DNA from: an uncultured Pelagibacteraceae bacterium
GTDB lineage: Bacteria > Pseudomonadota > Alphaproteobacteria > Pelagibacterales > Pelagibacteraceae
Direction: 5' to 3'
Assembly: GCA_902531885.1 (NCBI GenBank)
Contig: CACAFZ010000006.1
Coordinates: 1-39,408, forward strand
Length of the DNA: 39,408 bases
Shown here: positions 27,926 through 39,408 of the stretch, piece by piece
Position numbering within the stretch: position 1 is the stretch's first letter
Layout of the letters: every line of letters starts with the position of its first letter
Notes under the pieces: generated by a model
The model's input: the letters and a program-made list of their open reading frames with translations, nothing else
The model's database searches: none
Told to the model about the DNA's origin: nothing
Made by a program: the position numbers and the translations under genes

Positions 27926-30582
27926 TTTTTTTTTAATTCTGCTTGAGCAGCAGCTAATCTTGCAATAGGTACTCTGTAGGGTGAGCATGACACATAATTT
28001 AATCCAGTCTTAGAGCAAAAATCTATACTCTTTGGGTCTCCACCATGTTCTCCACATATTCCTAATTTGATTTTTTTATTTTGTTTTTTACCTTTGGATA
28101 CAGCAATCTCAATTAAATCTCCTACCCCATCATCAATCGATACAAATGGGTCTATATCAAATATTTTATTTTCAATATAATCGTTTAAAAATTTTCCACT
28201 ATCATCTCTACTGATTCCAAATGTAGTCTGAGTTAAGTCATTAGTTCCAAAACTAAAAAATTCAGCATGTTTTGCAATATCTTTTGCTTTTATTGCAGCT
28301 CTTGGAAGTTCAATCATCGTACCAACCAAAAACTTTATTTTAATCTTGTTTTCTATTTGAACTTGTTTTGCTACCCTTATTACTAATTCTTTCATTATTT
28401 TTATTTCTGACTCTGTAGAAACCAGAGGTATCATTATTTCCGGAATAATTGATTTATATTTTTTATTTTTACATTCAACTAAAGCTTCAAATATAGCTCT
28501 ACATTGCATTTCATAAATTTCTGGAAAAGATATTCCCAACCTACAACCTCTATGACCAAGCATAGGATTATGCTCGTGTAGTTCATTAATTCTTCCTTCT
28601 ACTTCATTTACTGATAAGTTTAATGATTTTGATACATCATCTATTTCTTTTTTGTTTTTTGGAAGAAATTCATGAAGAGGTGGATCTAATAGTCTTACAG
28701 TAACTGGAAGACCGTTCATTGTTTTAAATATCTCAGTGAAATCACTTTTTTGATGAGGTAAAAGTTTTGATAAAGCTCTATGTCTGTCATCTTTAGATTT
28801 TGATAGTATCATTTGTCTAACAGATAGAATTCGTTCCTCATCAAAAAACATGTGCTCAGTTCTACAAAGACCTATACCTTCGGCCCCAAATTCTCTTGCT
28901 GTTTTAGAATCTGATGGAGTCTCTGCATTGGCTCTAATTTTTAATTTTTTAAATTCTTCAGACCATTTCATTATTTTAGAAAAATCACCTGAAATTTCTG
29001 GTTTAACTGTTTTTACCTCTCCTAGAATCACTCTTCCAGTGGAACCATCGATAGTTATTACATCTCCTTCTTTAACTTCAAAATTTTTTGATTTAAAAAT
29101 TTTATTTTTATAATCAATTTCGATCTCACTAGAACCAGAAACACAAGGTCTTCCCATTCCCCTTGCGACAACAGCTGCATGACTTGTCATTCCTCCTCTT
29201 GCCGTTAAAATACCTTTTGCGGAATGCATTCCATGAATATCTTCGGGAGAAGTTTCTATTCTGACTAATATAGTATTCTGCATCATCTCATTTAATCTTA
29301 CTGCTTCCTCAGAAGTAAATACAACTTTTCCACTTGCGGCTCCTGGCGAAGCTGGCAAGCCTGTGGCGATAACTTTAAATTTTGTATTTTCATCTAGTGT
29401 TGGATGCAATAATTTATCAAGAGAATTAGGATCTACTCTTAATACTGCTTCTTTTTTTGAAATAAGTTTTTCTTTGTACATATCAACTGCAATTTTTACT
29501 GCAGATTTTGCTGTTCTTTTTCCCGATCTGGTTTGAAGCATCCATAGCTTTTTATTTTCTACAGTAAATTCAACATCTTGCATATCTTTGTAATGTTTTT
29601 CTAAAATTCTTAAATTTTTTTTAAGTTCATTGAAAACTTTGGGAAAGGACTCTTGCATTGATTTTCCATTTGAATTTGAAACTTTGTTTGCTTTTTTTGT
29701 AATGTGTTGTGGTGTTCTTGTTCCAGCTACTACATCTTCGCCTTGAGCATTAATTAAGTATTCTCCATAAATTTCATTTTTTCCGTTTGAAGGATCTCTA
29801 GTAAAAACTACACCAGTGGCACAATCATCTCCCATGTTTCCAAAAACCATTGATTGAATATTTACAGCAGTTCCCCAATTTGAAGGTATTTGATTTAATT
29901 TTCTGTAAACTTTTGCTCTATTGCTGTTCCATGAAAGAAATACCGCACCAATAGCTCCATTTAATTGCTCAAAAACATTTTGGGGAAAATCTTTTTTAGT
30001 TTTATTTTTTACTAAATCTTTAAAATCATTAATCAAACCTTCCAAATCATTTTCATCTAAATCTGTATCTAATAAGACACCTTTGGTTAATTTAAAATTT
30101 TCAATTAAATCCTCAAAATTATAAGACTCTACACCAAGAACAACATCTGAATACATCTGTATAAATCTTCGATAACTATCTTTTGCAAATCTTATATTTT
30201 TAGTTTTATTTGCTAGGGCAATTACAGTTTGATCATTTAATCCTAGGTTTAAAATAGTGTCCATCATACCGGGCATTGAAACTCGAGCACCCGATCTAAC
30301 TGAGACCAGTAAAGGATTTTTTATACAACCAAATTTTTTTTCAGTATCCTTTTCTATTATTTTTAATTCTTTTTTTATTTCATTGAATAATCTTGAATTA
30401 ATTTTCTTCTTGTTTTTGTAAAATAATTCACAAGCTGCTGTAGAAATTGTAAAACCTGGTGGAACTGGAAAACCTAGCTTGCCCATTTCAGCAAGATTTG
30501 CACCTTTTCCACCTAAAATATTTTTTTGATTAATAAATTTTTTAGTTTCTTTAGATTTAAAGTTAAATACTATTTTTTTCAC
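27922..30582 (-). CDS. ppdK: Pyruvate, phosphate dikinase
   Basis: GGKGANLAEMGKLGFPVPPGFTI, GGMTSHAAVVARGMGRPCVSG, LGICGEHGGDP; GTG start overlapping glyS TAG. Confidence 0.97.
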   Translation of the reverse strand: MKKIVFNFKSKETKKFINQKNILGGKGANLAEMGKLGFPVPPGFTISTAACELFYKNKKKINSRLFNEIKKELKIIEKDTEKKFGCIKNPLLVSVRSGARVSMPGMMDTILNLGLNDQTVIALANKTKNIRFAKDSYRRFIQMYSDVVLGVESYNFEDLIENFKLTKGVLLDTDLDENDLEGLINDFKDLVKNKTKKDFPQNVFEQLNGAIGAVFLSWNSNRAKVYRKLNQIPSNWGTAVNIQSMVFGNMGDDCATGVVFTRDPSNGKNEIYGEYLINAQGEDVVAGTRTPQHITKKANKVSNSNGKSMQESFPKVFNELKKNLRILEKHYKDMQDVEFTVENKKLWMLQTRSGKRTAKSAVKIAVDMYKEKLISKKEAVLRVDPNSLDKLLHPTLDENTKFKVIATGLPASPGAASGKVVFTSEEAVRLNEMMQNTILVRIETSPEDIHGMHSAKGILTARGGMTSHAAVVARGMGRPCVSGSSEIEIDYKNKIFKSKNFEVKEGDVITIDGSTGRVILGEVKTVKPEISGDFSKIMKWSEEFKKLKIRANAETPSDSKTAREFGAEGIGLCRTEHMFFDEERILSVRQMILSKSKDDRHRALSKLLPHQKSDFTEIFKTMNGLPVTVRLLDPPLHEFLPKNKKEIDDVSKSLNLSVNEVEGRINELHEHNPMLGHRGCRLGISFPEIYEMQCRAIFEALVECKNKKYKSIIPEIMIPLVSTESEIKIMKELVIRVAKQVQIENKIKIKFLVGTMIELPRAAIKAKDIAKHAEFFSFGTNDLTQTTFGISRDDSGKFLNDYIENKIFDIDPFVSIDDGVGDLIEIAVSKGKKQNKKIKLGICGEHGGDPKSIDFCSKTGLNYVSCSPYRVPIARLAAAQAELKKN

Positions 30583-32651
30583 TATGCGCTTTCAATTTTA
30601 GAAAAATTTAAATAATTATCGAAAGTTTTACATAACATTTGCAAAAGTTCCAAACGATTTTTTTTAATCGAAATATCTTTATCATTAACTATAACGTTAT
30701 CAAAAAAATCAGAAACTTCTTTTTTTGTAGAAGCTAGATTATTTAAAGTTTTTTCATAGTTTTCTTCTCTTCCTATATTTGAAAAATATTTTCTTAAACT
30801 CTGTATTTTTTGATATAAATACTTTTCATAATCATTATTGAAAAGAATTGGATCAGTAGAATTAGAAAGTTCAATAGTTTTGTCTTTTAGCTCATCATTT
30901 AGAATATTTGAAGCTCTCTTGTAGCTAAACATAACATCGTCACCAACATTTTTATTTATTAACTTGTTAAGAGTAATTGATTTTTTGTAAATTTTAAGAA
31001 TATTTTCTATACCATATGAAGATACCGCAGATTCTATAATATCAGGTCTGATATATTTTTCTTTCATATAATTTTTTACTCTATCAACAAAAAAAATATT
31101 TAAATCTTTATTAATTTCTTTTTGATTAAATTTCTTTCCTTGTTCTTCATATAAGGTACAAGAATAATTAATTAATTCCTTAAGATTAAAATTTTTATTA
31201 TTTTCTATGATTAATCTCATTAATCCAAGTGCAGATCTTCTCAATGCAAAAGGATCCCTTGAGCTAGTTGGTTTTAACCCAATCCCAAAAAAACCTACTA
31301 AAGTATCCAATTTATCACTAAATGATAATGCTAAACTGTAAGATTTTTTTGGTAGTTTGCTTTCCGGTCCTAATGGTAGATAATGTTCACTCACTGCTAA
31401 ACAAACTTCTTTTTCAAAACCCTGTTCTTCGGCAAAATATCCTCCAAGAATTCCTTGTAGCTCAGGAAATTCTCCAACTAAATCTGATAGCAAATCTACC
31501 TTGCAAATTGAGGATGCAATTTCTATTTTTTCTTTACTTATTAATAGTTCATCAGAAATTAAACCGCTAAGTTTTCTAATTCTATAAACTTTATCTAAGT
31601 AAGTGCCTAAACCTTTAAAAAAATTAATATTTTTAAGTTTGGCTACTTGTTTAACTAAGCTCTGTGATTTATTTTTTTTCCAAAAAAATTGAGCATCGTT
31701 TAACCTTGCTTCTACAACCCTTTGATTACCAATTTTAATTAACCCCTTAGTATCCTTAATGTTTGCTACAACTAGAAAACTATTGGTTAAGTTTTTTTTT
31801 TCATCAAAAGTGGGAAAGTATTTTTGATGAGATTTCATAGTAATAATTAATATTTCCTTAGGAATTGACAAAAATTTTGAATCAAATTCACAAAGAATTA
31901 TGTTTGGACATTCTACTAAATTGGTTACTTCTGTTAAAAGTTTTTGATCTATTTCTATTCCAAGTTCTTTTTTTTTAGAAATTTTATTTAATTGATTTTC
32001 AATAAATTTTTTTCTTATGTTGTGGTCAAGTATAATACCTTTTTTTTTAAGACAAGAATTATAGTCTTTAAAATTAGTAAACCTTTTCGTTTTATCTTCA
32101 AATTCTTTATCTAAAAAAGTAAAATAAGAACTTTCCAAATGATGAAGCTTAAATTTTATCAAAGATCCGTTAAATACAGCCAAAATAGATTTCAATGGTC
32201 TTCCCCAATACAGCTCATTTTCACCCCATTTCATAGATTTTTTCCAAGATACTTTTTCTAAAATGGAAGCTAGGTTCTTTTCAAGTAAATCAATAGTTTT
32301 AATTTTATTGGCAGAAGTTTTAAAAAAATAAAAACTCCCCTTTTCTGTTTCTTTTTTATATATATCTTGTTGGTTTATTTTATTTGATTTTAAAAATCCA
32401 TCTATAGCTTCTTTGGGTGCATTTATACTTGGTCCTCTAATTTCTTTGGCCTTTTTTGTTAAAGTTGATTCAATATTTTCAAAATAAATTACAAGTCTAT
32501 TTGGAGTTGAATAGCTTTCAGATTTTCCTTTATAGGAAATATCTTCCTTATCAAAAAAATTTTTAATGCTTAATATTAAATTTTCTCTAGCGTTTATCTG
32601 CAAATTTGTAGGAATTTCCTCAGTGAATAGTTCTAAAAACAATTCTGCCAT
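30582..32651 (-). CDS. glyS: Glycyl-tRNA synthetase beta subunit
   Basis: ELFLELFTEEIP, KSMKWGENELYWGRPLKSI, TSSRDPFALRRSALGLMRLI. Confidence 0.97.
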   Translation of the reverse strand: MAELFLELFTEEIPTNLQINARENLILSIKNFFDKEDISYKGKSESYSTPNRLVIYFENIESTLTKKAKEIRGPSINAPKEAIDGFLKSNKINQQDIYKKETEKGSFYFFKTSANKIKTIDLLEKNLASILEKVSWKKSMKWGENELYWGRPLKSILAVFNGSLIKFKLHHLESSYFTFLDKEFEDKTKRFTNFKDYNSCLKKKGIILDHNIRKKFIENQLNKISKKKELGIEIDQKLLTEVTNLVECPNIILCEFDSKFLSIPKEILIITMKSHQKYFPTFDEKKNLTNSFLVVANIKDTKGLIKIGNQRVVEARLNDAQFFWKKNKSQSLVKQVAKLKNINFFKGLGTYLDKVYRIRKLSGLISDELLISKEKIEIASSICKVDLLSDLVGEFPELQGILGGYFAEEQGFEKEVCLAVSEHYLPLGPESKLPKKSYSLALSFSDKLDTLVGFFGIGLKPTSSRDPFALRRSALGLMRLIIENNKNFNLKELINYSCTLYEEQGKKFNQKEINKDLNIFFVDRVKNYMKEKYIRPDIIESAVSSYGIENILKIYKKSITLNKLINKNVGDDVMFSYKRASNILNDELKDKTIELSNSTDPILFNNDYEKYLYQKIQSLRKYFSNIGREENYEKTLNNLASTKKEVSDFFDNVIVNDKDISIKKNRLELLQMLCKTFDNYLNFSKIESA

Positions 32652-32653
32652 TT

Positions 32654-33532
32654 TTAATTTTGACTATTTACCCAAATTTGTCCAATTGATTTTGTAAGCT
32701 CTCTTATTTTTGAAATATATTCTGCCCTTTGTGCAACACTTATTGCTCCTCTGGCATCTAGTAAATTAAATACATGGCTTGCTTTTAAACATTGGTCGTA
32801 CGCAGGTAAAGAAAGTTTTTTTTCAACTAATAATTTTGCTTCTTTTTCCACTATTTCAAAAACTTTAAAAAGATTTTCTGTATTCGCATGTTCAAAATTA
32901 TAAGCTGAGAATTCTTTTTCTGCTTGATGAAATACTTCTTTATATAAAACTCCTTCGTTGTTCCAAACTAAATCAAAAACATTTTTTTTTTCTTGAGTAA
33001 ACATACATATTCTTTCAAGTCCATAAGTTAGTTCAACAGATATAGGATTGCATTCTATTCCAGCCATTTGTTGAAAGTATGTAAATTGAGTAATTTCCAT
33101 TCCATCACACCACACTTCCCATCCCAAGCCAGCTGCACCTAATGTTGGGCTTTCCCAGTCATCCTCTACAAACCTAATGTCATGTTCATGATGTTTTATT
33201 CCAATAACGCTCAAACTATTTAAATACAATTTTTTTATATTTTTAGGAGAAGGTTTAATTAATACTTGAAATTGATAATAGTGTTGCAGTCTGTTTGGAT
33301 TGTCTCCATATCTACCATCTGTTGGTCTTCTTGAGGGTTGAACATATGCTGCTTTCCATGGTTTAGGTCCTAAAGATCTTAATGTAGTAGCAGGATGGAA
33401 AGTTCCTGCTCCAACTTCCATATCGTAAGGTTGTAAAATTACACAACCTTTTTTACTCCAGTATTTTTGAAGATTTAATATAGTGTCCTGGAAAGTTTGT
33501 ATTATTTTTTTTATTTTTTTTTTAGAGGCCAT
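32654..33532 (-). CDS. glyQ: Glycyl-tRNA synthetase alpha subunit
   Basis: [58 protein letters not shown]. Confidence 0.97.
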   Translation of the reverse strand: MASKKKIKKIIQTFQDTILNLQKYWSKKGCVILQPYDMEVGAGTFHPATTLRSLGPKPWKAAYVQPSRRPTDGRYGDNPNRLQHYYQFQVLIKPSPKNIKKLYLNSLSVIGIKHHEHDIRFVEDDWESPTLGAAGLGWEVWCDGMEITQFTYFQQMAGIECNPISVELTYGLERICMFTQEKKNVFDLVWNNEGVLYKEVFHQAEKEFSAYNFEHANTENLFKVFEIVEKEAKLLVEKKLSLPAYDQCLKASHVFNLLDARGAISVAQRAEYISKIRELTKSIGQIWVNSQN

Positions 33533-34331
33533 ATCTTTGCCAGATAGATCTTTCTTCTAAAATACTTATCACTTGTTCTGCATTGTTTTCTGATGATGAT
33601 AATCTTTTAGCTAACCAACCTTTTGGTTTTTCAAATTTTTTAATAACAACATTTTCTCCAAATTTTTCTCTTAGTATTTCATCCGCATTTCCAATTCCAT
33701 CTATTAAACCTAATTCTTTTGACTTTCTTCCAGACCAAAACTCACCCGAAAATAATTCAATTTCAGTATCTTTTTTTAATTTAGTTGATCTACTTTTTTC
33801 AACAACTTCTATAAAATCTTTGTGTAAATCCAGTTGAATGCTTTTTAATCTTTCTATATCCTCTTGCTTTTCTTCCATAAATGGATCCAAGGTGCTTTTA
33901 TTTTTTCCAGCTGTATAAACTCTCCTTTGCACTCCTATTTTTTTAATTAAATCTTTAAAGCCAAATGAAGAATAAATTACTCCTATTGAACCAACTATTG
34001 AACTTTGATTTGCATAAATTTCATCTCCTGCGCAAGCAATTAAATATCCGCCAGATGCAGCTACATCTTCAGCAAAAACTATAACTTTTTTCTTATTCTT
34101 TTTTGCCTGTTGTCTTATTAAATCATGTATTAAATGAGATTGAACAGGTGAACCACCGGGTGAATTTATTGATATTGCCACAGCCGGTGCCTTTTTAATT
34201 GCAAAAGCTTTTTTTATTATTTCCTCTTGCCCAGAAAAATCTATTCCTTGCTTAAATTTACCAACATTTCCTATTACTCCGTTTAGTTTTATATGTGGAA
34301 TAATTTTCTTTTTTTTGAAAAATGAAATCAT
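33522..34331 (-). CDS. sppA: S49-family signal peptide peptidase (SppA-like)
   Basis: [45 protein letters not shown]. Confidence 0.9.
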   Translation of the reverse strand: MISFFKKKKIIPHIKLNGVIGNVGKFKQGIDFSGQEEIIKKAFAIKKAPAVAISINSPGGSPVQSHLIHDLIRQQAKKNKKKVIVFAEDVAASGGYLIACAGDEIYANQSSIVGSIGVIYSSFGFKDLIKKIGVQRRVYTAGKNKSTLDPFMEEKQEDIERLKSIQLDLHKDFIEVVEKSRSTKLKKDTEIELFSGEFWSGRKSKELGLIDGIGNADEILREKFGENVVIKKFEKPKGWLAKRLSSSENNAEQVISILEERSIWQRYGL

Positions 34332-34440
34332 ACTAATGCTTATAAAATTTTTAGTTTAATATAAAGTCTCCTTATAGTTGTAGTTTCGGGTGCGTCAATT
34401 GATAAGTATAATATTGTGTCAATTGTACTAACTTATTCTA

Positions 34441-35454
34441 ATGGGAACTGTTGTTCAGTTAAAAAATCGAATAAATAATTCATATCTGGAGCTCAAAAAT
34501 TCTGTTGATGATAAGCTAATTTTAGTTGAAGAAAAAATTAAAACGAAATTATTAAGCAAAGTAGAGTTGGTAGAAGAGATGACAAAATATCATCTTAGAA
34601 CAGGAGGTAAAAGATTAAGAGCATTGCTTACCTTGGGTTCAGCTAAAATTTGTGGATACACAAAAGGATCAAGGGATATTAACTTAGCAGCTTGCGTAGA
34701 ATTAATACATGCGGCAACATTGATGCATGATGATGTTATTGATAAAGGAGAAATTAGAAGGGGAAAAAAAACCTTAAATTATATTTGGGGAAATAAATCA
34801 TCAATTTTAGTTGGAGATTATTTGCTGAGTAGGTGTTTTGAAATGATGGTTGAAGATGGAAACAACGAAGTTTTAAAACTTCTTTCATCTACTTCTGCTG
34901 AAATCTCTCAAGGAGAAGTGTTACAGCTGCAATATGAAGGAGAAATTGATATGTTGGAGGAAACTTATTTAAAAATAATATCTGCTAAAACTGCTTCTTT
35001 ATTTGCCGCAGCAACTAAAGTTGGATCAATAATTGCAAATAAAGAAAATAAAGTTAAAGAGGCACTGGAGTTCTATGGAAAAAATTTAGGTTTAACATTT
35101 CAAATAGCAGATGATACTTTGGATTATAATTCTGAACTTAAATTGTTTGGCAAAGAAATTGGAAATGATTTTTATGAAGGCAAAATAACTTTACCTATAA
35201 TTCTTCTATATCAAAAATCAAAAAATGAGGAAAAAAGAGAACTAAAAGAACTGTTTAAAAAAAAAGAAAGATCAGAAGAAGAATTTAAAAATATTCTATC
35301 AATGATTAAAAAATATAATATAATTTTTGAGTGTTATAGAAAAGCTGAACATTTTATAAATCTTGCTTCAAATTCTTTAAGCGTGTTTGGTGCTACAAAA
35401 GAAAAAGAAATACTTCAAAATTTAACATCTTTTAGTTTGGGAAGAACTTTCTAA
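34441..35454 (+). CDS. ispB: Polyprenyl (octaprenyl/decaprenyl) diphosphate synthase
   Basis: GGKRLRALLTLGSAK, HAATLMHDDVID, LTFQIADDTLDY. Confidence 0.93.
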   Translation: MGTVVQLKNRINNSYLELKNSVDDKLILVEEKIKTKLLSKVELVEEMTKYHLRTGGKRLRALLTLGSAKICGYTKGSRDINLAACVELIHAATLMHDDVIDKGEIRRGKKTLNYIWGNKSSILVGDYLLSRCFEMMVEDGNNEVLKLLSSTSAEISQGEVLQLQYEGEIDMLEETYLKIISAKTASLFAAATKVGSIIANKENKVKEALEFYGKNLGLTFQIADDTLDYNSELKLFGKEIGNDFYEGKITLPIILLYQKSKNEEKRELKELFKKKERSEEEFKNILSMIKKYNIIFECYRKAEHFINLASNSLSVFGATKEKEILQNLTSFSLGRTF

Positions 35455-36077
35455 GGATTTAGTAAGAATTTTTCCCAACTTTCATTTTTTTTTTTGATAT
35501 ATTTTAATCTTTGGTGAATTCTGTCTTCTCCGTCAAGCCAGAACTCTATGCTGCTCGGCTCCAAGTTCCATCCTGACCAGTGTCCTGGTCTCGGAACATT
35601 TTTTTCATCTTGATATTTTTTTTTAAAATCTTCAATTGATTTATATAATTCATCTCTACTTTCTAAAATTGAGCTTTGTTGGGAAGCCCAGGCACCAATT
35701 CTGCTACCGTATGATCTTGTTGCATAATATGTGTCCGCTTCTTTATCTGATACTTTTGAAATTTTTCCTGAAATTCTAATTTGTCTTAAAAGACTCTTCC
35801 AATGGAAGCACAAGGCTGCATTCGGATTTTCTTTTAAGTCACTGCTCTTTTTGCTGTTAAAATTTGTATAAAAAACGAAACCTTTATTACCAAAGCTTTT
35901 TAGCAAAACCATTCTTACATCTGGAATACCATTTTTATCTGCGGAAGCTAAGGCTAGTGCATTCGGATCATTAATTTCTGTTTTTTTGGCTTCAATAAAC
36001 CATTCCTCAAAAAGAATTATGGGATCGGCCATATCCTTAAAGCATTTATCTAGTCCAAGTGAGTTTTTTTGATTCAT
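35451..36077 (-). CDS. pdxH: Pyridoxamine 5'-phosphate oxidase
   Basis: [50 protein letters not shown]. Confidence 0.95.
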   Translation of the reverse strand: MNQKNSLGLDKCFKDMADPIILFEEWFIEAKKTEINDPNALALASADKNGIPDVRMVLLKSFGNKGFVFYTNFNSKKSSDLKENPNAALCFHWKSLLRQIRISGKISKVSDKEADTYYATRSYGSRIGAWASQQSSILESRDELYKSIEDFKKKYQDEKNVPRPGHWSGWNLEPSSIEFWLDGEDRIHQRLKYIKKKNESWEKFLLNP

Positions 36078-36110
36078 AATTTCAACAAAATAACTTATAT
36101 AATATATTTA

Positions 36111-37196
36111 ATGTCATTTAATACTTTTGGAAAGTTATTTCGCTTCACAACTTGGGGTGAATCTCATGGACCTGCTATAGGATGTGTGGTTGATGGCTGT
36201 CCTCCTAATATAAAGATTAGGGAACAGGATATTCAGATTGAACTGAATAAAAGAAAGCCTGGACAATCAAAATTCACAACACAAAGAAAAGAAGACGATA
36301 AAGTAAATATTTTATCTGGAATATTTGAAGGCAAAACTACGGGTACACCGATATCAATGATTATTTACAATAAAGATATGAGATCTAGAGATTATGAAAC
36401 TATAAAAAACAAATTTAGACCTGGTCATGCTGATTATACCTATTTTAAAAAATATGGAATTAGAGACTATAAAGGAGGTGGCAGACAATCAGCTAGAGAA
36501 ACTGCCGCAAGAGTTGCTGCAGGATCTATAGCAAAAAAAGTTTTGGAAAATAAAATTGGAAAAAAATATAAAGTAATAGGAGCAGTCACTCAACTTGGGA
36601 TACTTGGCTGTGATTCTAAAAATTGGAATGACAAATTTATAAGCAGAAATCCTTTTTTCTGCCCAGATAAATCTATAATAAAATTATGGGAAAAGTATTT
36701 ACTAGCAATTAGGAAAGCTGGGTCTTCTTGTGGTGCTGTAATTGAAATTAGAGCAAGAGGAGTTCCGGTAGGTTTGGGAGCCCCAATATATTCGAAATTG
36801 GATATGGATTTAGCATCTGCAATGATGAGTATAAATGCTGTTAAAGGAGTAAACATTGGTTCAGGAATGAGTTCAGCTCAGCTAACTGGAGAACAAAATT
36901 CAGATGAAATAATTAAAAAAGGTAAAAAAATAAAATTTATATCAAATAATGCAGGTGGAATATTAGGTGGTATTTCTAGTGGACAAGAAGTCGTAATATC
37001 TTTTGCCGTTAAACCCACTTCTTCAATTTTAAGTTCTAGAAAAACAATAGATAAGTTTGGAAAAAATACAAATATATCAGTAAGAGGAAGACATGACCCA
37101 TGTGTAGGTATTAGAGCGGTACCTATAGGTGAGGCAATGATGCATTGTGTTATTTTAGATCATTACTTAATGAATAAAGCTCAATGTCAAAGCTAA
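36111..37196 (+). CDS. aroC: Chorismate synthase
   Basis: [69 protein letters not shown] 36111 preferred over 36069. Confidence 0.97.
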   Translation: MSFNTFGKLFRFTTWGESHGPAIGCVVDGCPPNIKIREQDIQIELNKRKPGQSKFTTQRKEDDKVNILSGIFEGKTTGTPISMIIYNKDMRSRDYETIKNKFRPGHADYTYFKKYGIRDYKGGGRQSARETAARVAAGSIAKKVLENKIGKKYKVIGAVTQLGILGCDSKNWNDKFISRNPFFCPDKSIIKLWEKYLLAIRKAGSSCGAVIEIRARGVPVGLGAPIYSKLDMDLASAMMSINAVKGVNIGSGMSSAQLTGEQNSDEIIKKGKKIKFISNNAGGILGGISSGQEVVISFAVKPTSSILSSRKTIDKFGKNTNISVRGRHDPCVGIRAVPIGEAMMHCVILDHYLMNKAQCQS

Positions 37197-39106
37197 TTCT
37201 TTTTTTGAAGAAGAACATTTGAATTTAATAGATCAATCACTTTAGACTCAATTCCTTTTGAATCTAAACCTATAGACTTATACATTAAATCTGGCTTGTC
37301 TTGATCTATAAATTTATCTGGTAAAATCATTGATCTAAACTTTAATTTCCCATTAAGTAAATTGTTTTCAGATAAATAATGGCTAACATGTGATCCAAAT
37401 CCGCCTATGGATCCTTCTTCAATTGTAATTATAGAATCATGGTTTGTAGCTACTTGCCATATAAGATTTTTATCTAGTGGTTTTGCAAACCTAGCATCAA
37501 TAATAGTTGGATAAATTCCTTTTTTATTTAGATTTTCTTCAGCAATTAAACATTCTTTTAATCTTGCACCAAAATTAATAATTGCAATACTTTTTCCTTC
37601 TTTAATTACTTTACCTTTTCCAATTTCAATTTTTTCGTTAATATTTGGTAGTTCAACACCTATTCCGTTACCTCTTGGGTACCTAAATGCAGATGGCTTA
37701 TCATTAATATATATAGATGTATTTATCATTCTTACTAATTCTGCCTCATCGCTTGCTGCCATAACAACAAAATTTGGAAGAGTAGATAAATAAGTAATAT
37801 CAAAAGAGCCTGCATGAGTTGGTCCATCCGCGCCAACTAGGCCTGCCCTATCAATTGCAAATCTTACTGGCAGACTTTGAATAGCTATATCGTGAACCAC
37901 CTGATCGTAAGCTCTTTGCAAAAAAGTTGAGTAAATAGCGGCATATGGTTTATATCCTTCTGTTGCTAGACCTCCAGCAAAAGTAACGGCATGTTGTTCT
38001 GCAATTCCCACGTCAAACATTCTGTTGGGAAATTTTTTTCCAAATAAATCCATTCCTGTTCCTGATGGCATTGCAGCAGTAATACCTATTATTTTACTAT
38101 CATTTTCTGCATGTTTAATAAGAGTTTTTGCAAAAACTTTTGTGTAAGAAGGTGTATTTGATTTTGATTTTTCTTGTTCTCCTGTTTGCACATTAAATTT
38201 AGAAACTCCATGAAATTTATCTTCAGATTTTTCCGCAAACTTATACCCTTTTCCTTTCTCAGTTTTTATGTGAATCATTATTGGTCCACTATAATTTGAC
38301 TGTTTTGCATTTCCTAATACTGACAATAATGTATCTAAGTCATGACCATCAATTGGACCAATATAATAAAAACCTAAAGAATTAAAAAATGTTCCACCTG
38401 TAACAGCTGATCTTATAAAATCTTCTGCTTTAGCAGCTTTATTGCTAAATCTTTTTGAAAAAGCTGAAGTAATTAATTTAATTGTTTCTCTTAAACTAAA
38501 ATAAATTTTTCCAGATAACATTTTTGCTAAATAAGTTTTCATTGCACCAACTGGTTTGGCTATCGACATATCATTATCGTTTAAAACCACAATTAGTTTT
38601 GTTTTATTATATCCAGCATTATTCATTGCTTCATAAGCCATGCCTGCACTTATTGCTCCATCCCCTATTACAGCTACTACATTACTAGAATTTTTTGAAA
38701 GTTTATTTGCAACTGCAATTCCAAGTGCAGAAGATATTGAAGTTGAGCTATGTGCGGCACCAAAGGGATCGTACTCACTTTCAGATCTTTTTGTAAATCC
38801 TGAAAGTCCCTCACTTTTTCTTAGAGTTCGTATTTTATCTTTTCTACCAGTTAGTATTTTGTGAGGATAAGATTGGTGACCTACATCCCAAATAATTTTA
38901 TCGTTTGGAGTGTCAAAAATATAATGAAGAGCAACAGTTAGTTCAACAACACCTAGTCCTGCTCCAAGATGTCCTCCTGTTTCAGAAACAGCATCTATCA
39001 TTTCTGTTCTGACTTCCTCAGCAAGAGTTTTTAATTCAGTATTTGAAAATTTTTTAATATCAGTGGGAAAATTAACTTTATCCAAATAAATATACTTTTT
39101 TTTCAT
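37193..39106 (-). CDS. dxs: 1-deoxy-D-xylulose-5-phosphate synthase
   Basis: [71 protein letters not shown]. Confidence 0.97.
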   Translation of the reverse strand: MKKKYIYLDKVNFPTDIKKFSNTELKTLAEEVRTEMIDAVSETGGHLGAGLGVVELTVALHYIFDTPNDKIIWDVGHQSYPHKILTGRKDKIRTLRKSEGLSGFTKRSESEYDPFGAAHSSTSISSALGIAVANKLSKNSSNVVAVIGDGAISAGMAYEAMNNAGYNKTKLIVVLNDNDMSIAKPVGAMKTYLAKMLSGKIYFSLRETIKLITSAFSKRFSNKAAKAEDFIRSAVTGGTFFNSLGFYYIGPIDGHDLDTLLSVLGNAKQSNYSGPIMIHIKTEKGKGYKFAEKSEDKFHGVSKFNVQTGEQEKSKSNTPSYTKVFAKTLIKHAENDSKIIGITAAMPSGTGMDLFGKKFPNRMFDVGIAEQHAVTFAGGLATEGYKPYAAIYSTFLQRAYDQVVHDIAIQSLPVRFAIDRAGLVGADGPTHAGSFDITYLSTLPNFVVMAASDEAELVRMINTSIYINDKPSAFRYPRGNGIGVELPNINEKIEIGKGKVIKEGKSIAIINFGARLKECLIAEENLNKKGIYPTIIDARFAKPLDKNLIWQVATNHDSIITIEEGSIGGFGSHVSHYLSENNLLNGKLKFRSMILPDKFIDQDKPDLMYKSIGLDSKGIESKVIDLLNSNVLLQKKN

Positions 39107-39115
39107 CTTTCTCTC

Positions 39116-39408
39116 TTAATTATAAAATTTATTGTCTCTTTCAAGTCCTCTGATTTTTTTCCAAATTTATTTAATTTATTAAATATTTTATTTTTTAAAC
39201 TTTTAACATACATAAGGGTGTAATCATAACCAAGCAAATTAATCAACGTTGCTTTACCTTTTCTTAGATCTTTTTTTGTTTTTTTTCCTGCTATTTTTGA
39301 ATTACCCCTATAATCAATTAGGTCATCAACAATTTGAAAAAGTAAACCTATGTCTGTACCTAAATTTTTAAAATTATTTATTAGTTTATGTTTTTTAGAA
39401 ATTAATAC
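39116..39408 (-). CDS. ispA: Farnesyl/geranyl diphosphate synthase (IspA-like), C-terminal part, cut by window edge
   Basis: Minus-strand translation ends ...GLLFQIVDDLIDYRGNSKIAGKKTKKDLRKGKATLINLLG...INFIIK*; immediately upstream of dxs. Confidence 0.88.

Noticed and set aside
1-39408. CRISPR arrays, transposases, integrases, restriction or toxin-antitoxin genes
   Set aside because: Looked for repeat-spacer periodicity and recognisable families in the ORF translations; none seen

Overview
AT-rich, gene-dense 39.4 kb chromosomal window. Its content and order suggest a SAR11/Pelagibacterales-type alphaproteobacterium: proteorhodopsin-ferredoxin-FNR cluster, recA-alaS, umuDC, pssA-psd, glyQ-glyS-ppdK, ispA-dxs and very short intergenic spaces. 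The taxon is inferred, not tested. I recognise about 38 protein-coding genes, including two cut by the window edges, one tRNA-Leu(GAG), two good intrinsic terminators and one strong intercistronic hairpin. There is no CRISPR array, transposon, prophage or rRNA. Most of the window is core housekeeping. The observations most worth checking are: (1) an unlisted 41-aa single-TM small ORF wedged with a TAATG junction inside a GT39/ArnT-like + GT2/ArnC-like operon; (2) an SOS-type promoter for umuDC (TTGACA-15-TATAAT followed by GAAC-N7-GAAC) that the ORF call translates as protein, with a related site upstream of recA; (3) a structured proteorhodopsin leader with two mutually exclusive hairpins plus an 18-bp palindrome; (4) convergent gene ends that interlock in YTAR tetranucleotides with no terminators; (5) a fucosyltransferase-like gene on the 3' side of a tRNA-Leu. 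I did not find an unambiguous new defence-type or mobile system.
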